A DNA stretch of 21,967 bases from CANLBN01 sp047634655 (GTDB lineage: Bacteria > Pseudomonadota > Gammaproteobacteria > Pseudomonadales > Cellvibrionaceae), in assembly GCA_047634655.1 (NCBI GenBank), contig JBLIHY010000032.1, forward strand, positions 1 through 21,967, read 5' to 3'. Made by a program: the position numbers and the translations under genes. Below, one piece after another: positions 1 through 7,088 of the stretch. The notes below the pieces were generated by a model that searched no databases, was not told the DNA's origin, and was given only the letters and a program-made list of their open reading frames with translations. Within the stretch, counting starts at the first letter, position 1. Every line of letters begins with the position of its first letter.

Positions 1-107
1 GTAGCCGAACGCGCTGGCTCCGGCATCAAGCCTATGTTTTCGTAATAGCGGATGGTTTCCACATTACAGCCTGTGAGTTTGGCCAGTTTGCCTCGTGTAA
101 CACTCAT
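1..107 (-). CDS. merR: MerR-family transcriptional regulator, N-terminal part (cut by window edge)
   Basis: Reading the minus strand from the ATG at 107 gives 35 codons of an N-terminal winged helix-turn-helix, including GKLAKLTGCNVETIRYYENI and then GLMPEP, before the window ends. Residues VETIRYYE-x-GL are the hallmark of the MerR DNA-binding domain. The gene is divergent from merT, and the shared intergenic region holds a MerR-type operator. Its role is therefore most likely Hg(II)-responsive repression and activation of the mer operon. The metal-binding C-terminal half, with the cysteines that would prove mercury specificity, lies outside the window. The DNA-binding part alone could equally belong to a CadR, ZntR or PbrR-like regulator. 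Confidence 0.85.
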   Translation of the reverse strand, partial: MSVTRGKLAKLTGCNVETIRYYENIGLMPEPARSA

Positions 108-141
108 TTGCGTTCCCTTTATAACTCGTCAAACTTATCGC

Positions 142-172
142 TTGACCCTGTAGTCGCTACAAGGTTTATCTT
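142..172 (+). promoter_or_regulatory. mer operon promoter and MerR-type operator
   Basis: The -35 box TTGACC (142-147) and -10 box TATCTT (167-172) are separated by 19 bp, the over-long spacer typical of MerR-family activated promoters. The spacer region contains a near-perfect dyad, ACCCTGTAG-TCG-CTACAAGGT, at 145-165. MerR proteins untwist such promoters when metal binds. The dyad resembles ZntR, CadR or PbrR-type operators more than the classical Tn501/Tn21 mer operator; that comparison is from memory. Transcription would start near 178-180, so the ATG at 179 is unlikely to be the merT start. Confidence 0.8.
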
Positions 173-205
173 GTAATCATGAGCAGAGATTTACAAGTGA
201 AATCC

Positions 206-583
206 ATGGCCGAAACCGAGATGAGCAACGAGAAAGATCAAAGCAGAAGTCAATGGCTTGCGACGGCGAGTATCTCGGGAGCGCTCATCGCGTCTTCGTG
301 CTGTATCGTGCCGTTGCTTCTAGTGACTCTGGGTATAAGTGGTGCGTGGATTGGTAACCTGACCGCTTTGGAGCCTTACAAGGCCTATTTTTTAAGCATT
401 ACGGTTTTGCTGCTAGGGTTTGGCTTTTGGTACGTCTACTTCAAGCCAAAGAAAGACTGCGAAGAGGGAAGTTATTGCGCCCGCCCGTCTTCGGCGCGCA
501 TGACCAAGTCCGCTCTCTGGATCGCCACGGTAATCGTTCTCTTGTCTGCTACTGTCGATTTTTGGGCACCGTTATTTTATTAA
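206..583 (+). CDS. merT: MerT mercuric ion transporter
   Basis: Inner-membrane protein that takes Hg(II) from MerP and moves it to the cytoplasm for reduction. Numbered from the ATG at 206 (125 aa), it has a first membrane segment with the vicinal pair SCC (Cys32-Cys33), the family signature SGAWIGNL (45-52), a second membrane segment near 62-79, a cytosolic loop with Cys85 and Cys91 (KKDCEEGSYC), and a third membrane segment near 103-120. Known MerT proteins are about 116 aa. The reading frame opens at 179, but that ATG coincides with the predicted transcription start. The ATGs at 206 or 221 fit better, and neither has a strong ribosome binding site. It is the first gene of the mer operon. 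Confidence 0.93.
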   Translation: MAETEMSNEKDQSRSQWLATASISGALIASSCCIVPLLLVTLGISGAWIGNLTALEPYKAYFLSITVLLLGFGFWYVYFKPKKDCEEGSYCARPSSARMTKSALWIATVIVLLSATVDFWAPLFY

Positions 584-618
584 AAGATTATCAGTATTTT
601 ATTTAGGAGATTATCAAG

Positions 619-963
619 ATGAAAAAAATAGCATTATTGGTTAGCGCAGCGGCGCTTATGGTCACTATGTCTATGATCGGCACCAAGGTCTTTCCCGTCG
701 CGCAAGCCGCGAGTGCAGCCGCGAGTGCAGCCGAATCCGCGGCGCTTCAGCAGACGTCAACTTTTACCATTGAGAAGATGACCTGTGCCGCATGTCCGAT
801 TACTGTGCGCAAAGCGATGGAAGGCGTCGAAGGCGTTCAAAAAGTTACCGTTGATTTTGGCCAAAAGACAGCGACCGCTATTTACGATCCAAGCGTTACG
901 ACCATAGAGCAAATTGCCGCCGCTTCCACCAATGCTGGATACCCTGCAAGGCCCCACTCATAG
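619..963 (+). CDS. merP: MerP periplasmic mercury-binding protein
   Basis: Periplasmic heavy-metal-associated (HMA) domain protein that binds Hg(II) and passes it to MerT. Residues 1-30 form a signal peptide: a KK start, a hydrophobic stretch, and an AQA-type cleavage site. The HMA fold follows at about 47-112 with the metal-binding motif MTCAACPITV (Cys56 and Cys59) and the typical ending NAGYPA. At 114 aa it is longer than the usual ~91 aa because of an alanine-rich insert (residues 30-43) between signal peptide and domain. A good AGGAGA ribosome binding site lies 8 nt upstream. The gene sits 35 bp after merT and its stop codon touches the merF ribosome binding site. Confidence 0.95.
   Translation: MKKIALLVSAAALMVTMSMIGTKVFPVAQAASAAASAAESAALQQTSTFTIEKMTCAACPITVRKAMEGVEGVQKVTVDFGQKTATAIYDPSVTTIEQIAAASTNAGYPARPHS
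706..729 (+). repeat. 12-bp tandem repeat (two copies) inside merP
   Basis: GCCGCGAGTGCA occurs twice in perfect tandem (706-717 and 718-729), followed by a further GCC. It encodes Ala-Ala-Ser-Ala twice and forms the alanine-rich linker between the signal peptide and the HMA domain. It probably arose by slippage duplication. Confidence 0.9.
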
Positions 964-980
964 GAGGTGGGAGATAGCCG

Positions 981-1211
981 ATGAAAGACAGATCATTAGT
1001 CGCCTTTAGTCTTGGCGGATCAATTATTTTAGCGCTTTGTTGCTTTACGCCTATTCTGGTTGTTCTGTTGGGCATCGTCGGGCTGGCCGGATTAACGGGG
1101 TATCTCGATGTGGTTCTACTACCAGCATTGGCTTTCTTTCTAGGTTTGAGTGCTTATGCACTATGGAGAGAGCAGCGATGTGTCACCGCAAGGAATGTAA
1201 AATCGAAATGA
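981..1211 (+). CDS. merF: MerF mercury transporter
   Basis: Small two-helix inner-membrane Hg(II) importer of 76 aa (known MerF is about 81 aa). The first helix carries the motif LALCCFTPILVVLLG with the vicinal Cys20-Cys21. The second helix follows the family segment LTGYLDVVLLPALAFFLGL (38-56). Known MerF proteins have a second vicinal cysteine pair near the C-terminus; here only Cys67 (REQRCVTAR) is present. A strong AGGAGGTG ribosome binding site overlaps the merP stop. The gene lies between merP and merA, in the usual place for an auxiliary transporter. Confidence 0.92.
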   Translation: MKDRSLVAFSLGGSIILALCCFTPILVVLLGIVGLAGLTGYLDVVLLPALAFFLGLSAYALWREQRCVTARNVKSK

Positions 1212-1225
1212 AGGAAGATTAGAAA

Positions 1226-2686
1226 ATGTCTGATTGTTGCTCAACTGAAGGCGCTGGTTTCGGCGTAAACGCAGAAGCCGTAAAGCCCGATCTACTGGTC
1301 ATCGGCGGTGGCTCCGGTGGGTTTTCTGCGGCGATTGCGGCGGCGGAAACGGGTGGCCATGTTGTAATCGCCGGACAGGGTACTATTGGCGGCACCTGCG
1401 TCAATGTTGGCTGTGTTCCCTCGAAAACCATGATAAGAGCGATGGAGGCAGTCCATCACGCCAAGAATGCCGAGCGTTTTGACGGCGTAACGGGAACCTC
1501 TGAAATTGTGAACTGGAAGGCGCTGGTCGCCCAAAAGCAAAACCTTGTGGATGAATTAAGAACATCGAAATATGTGGACGTTCTGCCTTCATATCCAAAC
1601 GTCACCTATGTCGATATGCAGGAAAAAGCCCACTTCACTGGCAACCAAACGGAAGTTGACATTGATGGTGTGCTCTATCAGCCGAAAAAGATTGTGATTG
1701 CTACGGGATCATCTTCGGCGTTGCCGCCCATCGACGGTATCCAAAGTGTCCCCGTGCTGGATAGTACAACTGCGCTTGAGCTTGAAACCCTGCCTAAATC
1801 GTTACTTATCATTGGCGGCGGGGTGATTGGCGTGGAGCTGGGACAGATGTTTGCCCGCGCCGGAGTCGAGGTCACCCTATGCTGTCGTTCGCGTTTACTG
1901 CCTGAATCGGAACCTGAAATTTCTCGGGCGCTCGCGGCTTATCTACGGGAAGAAGGTCTAACGATTTGCGACGGTATCGACTATCAGAAAATCGAAAAAA
2001 CACATAGTGGTATTAAGCTAGTCTGTGAGAGACCAGAGGGCTTGAATACGATCGAGGCCGAGAAGGTGCTTGTCGCGGCGGGCCGCAAACCGAATACTCG
2101 CCGCCTTGCTGCGGATAAAGTCGGTATCAAGCTACTCGAAAACGGGGGCATTGAGGTCAACGAATTTATGCAATCCTCGCATCCAGATATCTATGCCGTA
2201 GGCGATGTTACCGGCAAGGATATGTTCGTTTATATGGCCGCTTATGGCGGCAAGCTTGCGGCAAAGAATGCGCTGGAAGGCAATAGCCAAAAATATAGCA
2301 ATACGGCGATGCCATCCGTTGTGTTTTGCGACCCGCAGATGGCCAGGGTTGGTTTAACCGAGGCCCAAGCGAAAGCGATAGGCCACGCGGTCAAGAGCAG
2401 CACCATTACACTCAATTATGTGCCACGCTACATCGCGGCAAGAGATACCCGAGGGCTGATCAAGCTGGTGGCCGATAAGGAGACCGATAAACTGCTGGGT
2501 GCTCACCTATTAGCGCCGGATGGCGGGGAGCTGGTTCAGACCATGGTTTTGGCCATAAAGGCGGGGATGACGACGGCGGAACTGGCAAACACCATCTTTC
2601 CATACCTTACCGGCGTAGAAGGTCTCAAACTGGCCGCGCAAACGTTTGATAAAGATGTCAGCACCTTATCTTGTTGTGCTGGGTAA
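1226..2686 (+). CDS. merA: MerA mercuric reductase (short form without N-terminal HMA domain)
   Basis: Cytoplasmic FAD-dependent, NADPH-using flavoenzyme that reduces Hg(II) to volatile Hg(0). At 486 aa it lacks the N-terminal HMA domain found in the ~560-aa Tn501 enzyme. Visible parts are the FAD-binding GGGSGG (27-32), the redox disulfide motif GGTCVNVGCVPSK (Cys58, Cys63), the NADPH-binding GGGVIG near 195-205, the FAD motif YAVGDVTG, a dimerisation domain with NYVPRYIAARDTRG, and the C-terminal SCCAG (Cys483-Cys484) that delivers Hg(II) to the partner active site. An extra vicinal pair, Cys4-Cys5, lies at the N-terminus. The ribosome binding site AAGGAAG is 8 nt before the ATG. Last clear gene of the mer operon. 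Confidence 0.97.
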   Translation: MSDCCSTEGAGFGVNAEAVKPDLLVIGGGSGGFSAAIAAAETGGHVVIAGQGTIGGTCVNVGCVPSKTMIRAMEAVHHAKNAERFDGVTGTSEIVNWKALVAQKQNLVDELRTSKYVDVLPSYPNVTYVDMQEKAHFTGNQTEVDIDGVLYQPKKIVIATGSSSALPPIDGIQSVPVLDSTTALELETLPKSLLIIGGGVIGVELGQMFARAGVEVTLCCRSRLLPESEPEISRALAAYLREEGLTICDGIDYQKIEKTHSGIKLVCERPEGLNTIEAEKVLVAAGRKPNTRRLAADKVGIKLLENGGIEVNEFMQSSHPDIYAVGDVTGKDMFVYMAAYGGKLAAKNALEGNSQKYSNTAMPSVVFCDPQMARVGLTEAQAKAIGHAVKSSTITLNYVPRYIAARDTRGLIKLVADKETDKLLGAHLLAPDGGELVQTMVLAIKAGMTTAELANTIFPYLTGVEGLKLAAQTFDKDVSTLSCCAG

Positions 2687-2725
2687 CGAGCCCAGTCACT
2701 ACCCACCCCAAATCTATCGAAACGC

Positions 2726-2836
2726 TTGAGCACCCCTGACCCCGCTAACGCGGAAGACATAAATGAAGCAATAGAAAAGACATTTGATAAGGCGCTTCAG
2801 ATGCTCAAAGAGCGGGTAGAGAAAGAATTTTTATGA
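2726..2836 (+). CDS. Possible 36-aa protein between merA and the ACR3 gene
   Basis: A TTG at 2726 opens 36 codons beginning MSTPDPANAEDINEAIEKT and ending KERVEKEFL before TGA at 2834-2836. The product would be charged, soluble and probably alpha-helical, with no cysteines. No strong ribosome binding site is visible and the start codon is weak, so it may be non-coding or the tail of a decayed gene. It lies in the merA-ACR3 gap, in the same direction. I do not recognise a family and assign no function. Confidence 0.3.
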   Translation: MSTPDPANAEDINEAIEKTFDKALQMLKERVEKEFL

Positions 2837-2858
2837 GAACTATTATAAGAGCACGGTT

Positions 2859-3899
<1,041 letters not shown>

Positions 3900-3915
3900 A
3901 TTGATTTTACCTCCG

Positions 3916-3932
3916 AACGGTTTTTAACCGTT
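3916..3932 (+). terminator. Weak hairpin after the ACR3 gene
   Basis: A perfect 7-bp inverted repeat AACGGTT-TTT-AACCGTT lies 17 bp after the stop of the ACR3 gene. It is followed by a G/T-rich stretch rather than a clean T-run, so an intrinsic terminator is possible but not certain. Confidence 0.4.
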
Positions 3933-4004
3933 GTTGCGTTGTCACGCCGGACTGGTTCGGGAATGGAAGATGGCATTAAGTCGTTTGTATTGTGTTATCT
4001 AGGC

Positions 4005-4073
4005 AAGTGCTGATCAATCCAGAGATCCCTACAAGAAAAATAATTCATGGATGAATTAATCAGAATATTGTTA
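4005..4073. repeat. MITE-like palindromic repeat, short copy
   Basis: About 66 bp with imperfect terminal inverted repeats: CTGATCAAT at 4010-4018 faces ATTAATCAG at 4055-4063. It also contains an internal palindrome AATTCATGGATGAATT (4042-4057). The left part (CTGATCAAT-CCAGAGATCC) and right part (ATTCATGGATGAATTAATCAG) both recur in the copy at 6885-7035. The middle of that longer copy is missing here. The right edge meets the stop codon of the DUF429 gene. Confidence 0.7.
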
Positions 4074-4889
4074 GATAGTGATATCGCTTGGATGAGCGAT
4101 CCATCCCTCCATCGGATCGGCTGATGCGGGTATGCCGTAATTGTTATCTTTTTGCCTGTAGGCCCACGCCGCCTGGATGGCGCAAAGTAAGGCATCGAGA
4201 TGATCTGCGCCCGGATCGTTAATAAGATCGTCCGGCGCGTCCACGGTGATGCCGTGGGTCGATAGCAACTTTCCATTTTTGATTATTGTTAGCAGATCAG
4301 CCCTAGCCTGATATTGTTCTTGGGTCTGCTTGGCTTTGGTATCTTGCTTATAGCTGCGCCGTCCAATCAAAGCTCTCGCCAGAACTCCTGGATAAGCTTC
4401 GACAACGATGCGTTTCGGGTCGCCCCGCTGCAGCAGCGGTATCGTCGCGCCAGACTTTTGCAGCCGCGGCGCGCCCTCGTAAAACATTAAGCCCACCGGG
4501 GTACCGTAGAGTTTTTGTGGACTGATCGAGCCAGCCTCAATATCCGTCTGTCTTCGGTGCTCTTTATCGCCATCGAGGCGATCTCGTCGATATGCGTCCA
4601 AACTCTCGCGGAATTGCTCCCGGGTCATTTGACCGACACGCTCGACGTAATCTAGCCAGTTTTTTGGCCAAGCGATGGTTTCAATAAAGCGCCGTGCCTG
4701 GCCGAAGGGAAAGTCAATCCCCGCCATCCAGGGGCCGGGTTGTTCTAGCGCCGCTTCGAATGCCTCGAAGTTGCGCCACTCTTGCAAGCTATTAAATTGC
4801 AGATGCGTATCTTCAAGCGTGCAAACCACACAAGTAATAGGCTTGCTCCGCCTTGGCCTGCTGGTGAAATCGATACCGTAGATAAGCAT
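4071..4889 (-). CDS. DUF429 family protein (predicted RNase H-like fold)
   Basis: A 272-aa soluble protein of the DUF429 family, whose members are predicted to adopt an RNase H-like nuclease fold; no biochemical role is established to my knowledge. Conserved acidic positions fit that fold: YGIDFTS near the N-terminus (Asp7), AGIDFPFGQ (Asp59), IVVEAYPG (Glu164) and GADHLDALLCA (Asp229, Asp232) near the C-terminus. The ATG at 4889 gives a natural start directly before GIDF. It is convergent with the ACR3 gene and appears to stand alone. Its last codons and TAA stop lie at the edge of a short repeat element, so the C-terminus may have been altered by that insertion. Confidence 0.8.
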   Translation of the reverse strand: MLIYGIDFTSRPRRSKPITCVVCTLEDTHLQFNSLQEWRNFEAFEAALEQPGPWMAGIDFPFGQARRFIETIAWPKNWLDYVERVGQMTREQFRESLDAYRRDRLDGDKEHRRQTDIEAGSISPQKLYGTPVGLMFYEGAPRLQKSGATIPLLQRGDPKRIVVEAYPGVLARALIGRRSYKQDTKAKQTQEQYQARADLLTIIKNGKLLSTHGITVDAPDDLINDPGADHLDALLCAIQAAWAYRQKDNNYGIPASADPMEGWIAHPSDITI

Positions 4890-5001
4890 TTATTTTAATT
4901 TGTCGCCTCTGCTTGATCTCATCCGGAGAGTTATCGCTGACCACGCGGGATAGGTCTTTATTTAGCTTTCGATGTGGCCATGTACTTGTGCACCAACAGA
5001 A

Positions 5002-5693
5002 TTATTCTACAAGCTCTATAGTTGCTAGCTGCTCATTGGCCAAGCCAACCAGCAAGTGATTTCCACGATCATCAAATTTAAAAACACCATATTTAGCATT
5101 TTCATAAAATTCGGCATGGCCTTCTTGGAATAAAAAAGAATCTGGCACTATATGGATACTGTGCTTGCTGCGAAAGCGCAGTAACTTTTCCTGATCTTGA
5201 AGGTCTTCATCATTATAAAAGCGGACAAATTGTGCCACATTATTTTTGTCGGGCTTAACAACCGTATAGCCGCGTTTTTGATAATTTTTTAATTCGGCAA
5301 CCGGGGCAGAGCGTTCAAACGCATATAGTCACCCTGCATAAGTGAACGAGGATCGACAGGGGCAAGCTCCAGCAACACGATTTCACCGTGATCTTTTATT
5401 TTTTGCTTCTGATAAATACCGTAGTTCAATACACCTAGAACAAGAATTGAGAGGATAACGCCCGGTGTCGATATCAGCCTGAGTAAAATAATACCTAAAA
5501 AGGCTAACCTTAACGGTTGTGTATTAAGCTTTCCGACTCCCCCAGAAATCCAGGCTGCCGCAACGATCATAGCACTTGTAAATAGCAGAGTGATGAATAT
5601 GGGATTAATAAATATTTCATCCCGATAAGCAAATTTGGCATTTGATGCTAAGAACAAAGTGCTTGTGCAAAGAGAAAATAAAAGCCCATACAT
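5002..5693 (-). pseudogene. GDYXXLXY-domain membrane protein, frameshifted; possible fusion remnant with a DUF4401-like protein
   Basis: Two adjacent minus-strand reading frames together spell one protein. The upstream one (5289-5693) has several hydrophobic segments and then LLELAPVDPRSLMQGDYMRL, the signature of the GDYXXLXY family. It then runs into a premature stop. The reading resumes in another frame (ERSAPVAELKNYQKRGYTVV) and continues through 5002-5238 with the family's usual C-terminal part (KYGVFKFDDRGNHLLVGLA). A single-base frameshift near 5305-5325 joins them. The N-terminal membrane part resembles the end of a DUF4401-type protein, the usual neighbour of this family, so an internal deletion may have fused two genes; that point is inference. 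Function of the family is unknown. Confidence 0.7.
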
Positions 5694-5877
5694 TGGAGGA
5701 ATGTAATCGCATCTAATTCTTGGATTCGCAGCACTTAATGTGTGGATCTACCAAATATTTTGGTGCACTTGGAAGTGGAATTCACCTCCTGTGGACAATA
5801 AAATCAATATCAACCATCGATGCCATGCTTTAGTTTTAGAGGCGCGATGTTTCGGTTTTAGAAACGCGGTTTTTTGA
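5694..5877. other. Intergenic stretch without recognised gene
   Basis: AT-rich, with stops in all frames on inspection. It contains an imperfect hairpin with a GTTTC/GAAAC core followed by a T6 run (about 5842-5876) in plus orientation. No plus-strand gene precedes it, so I do not call it a terminator. Confidence 0.4.
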
Positions 5878-6051
5878 CTACTTAGAAACTGGCTGTGATT
5901 TCGCAGGGATTGAGATTTGTGGATCGCTTGGTTGCAGGCGATTAATCTCTTCACGTATCGCTATGTACTCTTCACAATCAACAATCTGTGAATCGTCAGC
6001 TGCAATACGAATTCGATTAATATTTGAGAAATAGTAGCGGGCTGCTGACAT
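5878..6051 (-). CDS. Small hypothetical protein downstream of dcd
   Basis: A 57-codon frame starting MSAARYYFSNINRIRIAADD and ending IPAKSQPVSK. The frame is open further upstream into the dcd 3' end, but the ATG at 6051 is the first start after dcd's stop. Composition is protein-like: a helical middle (EEYIAIREEINRLQ) and no rare-codon clusters. No clear ribosome binding site is visible. It could be a truncated gene, since the sequence reads like the N-terminal part of a longer protein. I do not recognise a family with confidence. Confidence 0.4.
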   Translation of the reverse strand: MSAARYYFSNINRIRIAADDSQIVDCEEYIAIREEINRLQPSDPQISIPAKSQPVSK

Positions 6052-6079
6052 TGCTTGCGGCTTCGACTTTGATATTTGC

Positions 6080-6649
6080 TTAGGCCCTGGGCAAGGTAAC
6101 GCCTTGCTGCCCTTGATATTTGCCGCCGCGATCTTTATAGGAAGTCTCGCAGACTTCATCGGATTCGAGGAACAGCATTTGCGCTACACCTTCGTTGGCA
6201 TAAATTTTTGCCGGTAGCGGCGTACTGTTGGAAAATTCGAGGGTAACATAGCCTTCCCACTCGGGCTCCAGCGGCGTGACGTTGACAATAATACCGCAGC
6301 GAGCGTAGGTGGACTTGCCCAGACAAATCGTGAGGATATTGCGAGGAATACGAAAGTGTTCCACCGTTCTCGCCAGGGCAAATGAGTTCGGTGGGATAAT
6401 GCAGACATCACTTTTGATATCGACAAAACTTTGTTCATCAAAGTGTTTCGGATCCACTACCGTAGAATGAACGTTCGTAAAAATTTTAAACTCGTCCGCA
6501 CAGCGCACGTCGTAACCGTAACTGGAAGTTCCGTAAGATATTAATCGCTCCCCACTCGGGCTGTACCTTACCTGAGCCGGCTCAAACGGTTCGATCATAC
6601 CGAAGCGCTCAACCATACGGCGCATCCACTTATCCGATTTAATACTCAT
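6080..6649 (-). CDS. dcd: dCTP deaminase
   Basis: Deaminates dCTP to dUTP, the main route to dUMP and then dTTP in gammaproteobacteria. At 189 aa it matches the family length (E. coli about 193). Recognisable stretches are the N-terminal SIKSDKWMRRM, the SYGTSSYGYDVRC strand, FALARTVEHF, the nucleotide-binding GKSTYARCGI, VTPLEPEWEG with the catalytic glutamate region, and the C-terminal lid DRGGKYQGQQGV. The ATG at 6649 follows a GGAG ribosome binding site, and the SIKSDKW start matches the family. In related genomes dcd sits beside mrp and metG, as here, although a 439-bp gap containing a repeat element separates it from mrp. Confidence 0.97.
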   Translation of the reverse strand: MSIKSDKWMRRMVERFGMIEPFEPAQVRYSPSGERLISYGTSSYGYDVRCADEFKIFTNVHSTVVDPKHFDEQSFVDIKSDVCIIPPNSFALARTVEHFRIPRNILTICLGKSTYARCGIIVNVTPLEPEWEGYVTLEFSNSTPLPAKIYANEGVAQMLFLESDEVCETSYKDRGGKYQGQQGVTLPRA

Positions 6650-6844
6650 TCAGACTCCAAGGCGTCATTGGGTTTTTACAAAAATATTTTTCGTAATATT
6701 GTCGATTACTTTCTTTGCTGACCGAGCGAAATAGCAGGCAGTTTTGCCTTTACCGGAAGGGGTGAGCATCATGAGCGAACGCAAGCCTAACCGGGTCGAA
6801 TGTAGGAGACTATTCGTGCTGAGCCGGCATGGTTTGGTCATAAA

Positions 6845-6866
6845 TTTATCAACGGAAGTTGATAAA
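6845..6866. repeat. Perfect hairpin in the dcd-mrp gap
   Basis: TTTATCAAC-GGAA-GTTGATAAA: a perfect 9-bp inverted repeat with a 4-nt loop, just left of the repeat element at 6885. No T-run follows in either direction, so it is not a normal terminator. Confidence 0.6.
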
Positions 6867-6884
6867 GCATACATTTTTACTTTT

Positions 6885-7035
6885 AAGGAATCTCTGATCA
6901 ATTCAGAGATCCTTGCAGCACGGGGAAACGCTGCCATTTTCAATGGCTTAAGTAATTGAAAATGCGGGAAAAACAAAAATAGAATTTTTTTCGACCGGAG
7001 ATTGATTCATGGATAAATTAATCAGAGCATTCTTA
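6885..7035. repeat. MITE-like repeat, full-length copy (~150 bp)
   Basis: Terminal inverted repeats: AAGGAATCTCTGATCAATT on the left (6885-6903) and its imperfect complement at 7015-7035. The left end also forms a hairpin of its own (GGAATCTCTG / CAGAGATCC). About 75 bp of the left half match the reverse complement of 15541-15616 with roughly 75-80% identity by eye, and the right end matches 4042-4072. There is no coding capacity, so it looks like a non-autonomous mobile element. Together with 6650-6884, where I see no gene, it fills the dcd-mrp gap. Confidence 0.75.
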
Positions 7036-7088
7036 AATTGTTACTTTTAAAAGGCTCTAATAGCTTCTCTTAGAGTCGAGTCGATTCG

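Noticed and set aside
5842..5876. Hairpin followed by T6, possible plus-strand terminator
   Set aside because: No plus-strand gene lies upstream within almost 2 kb, and the stem has a three-base bulge.
6665..6976. Open frames of 103 aa (minus) and 71 aa (plus, 6744-6959) in the dcd-mrp gap
   Set aside because: Both run through the palindromic repeat and have non-protein-like composition; no family resemblance and no convincing ribosome binding site in a natural position.
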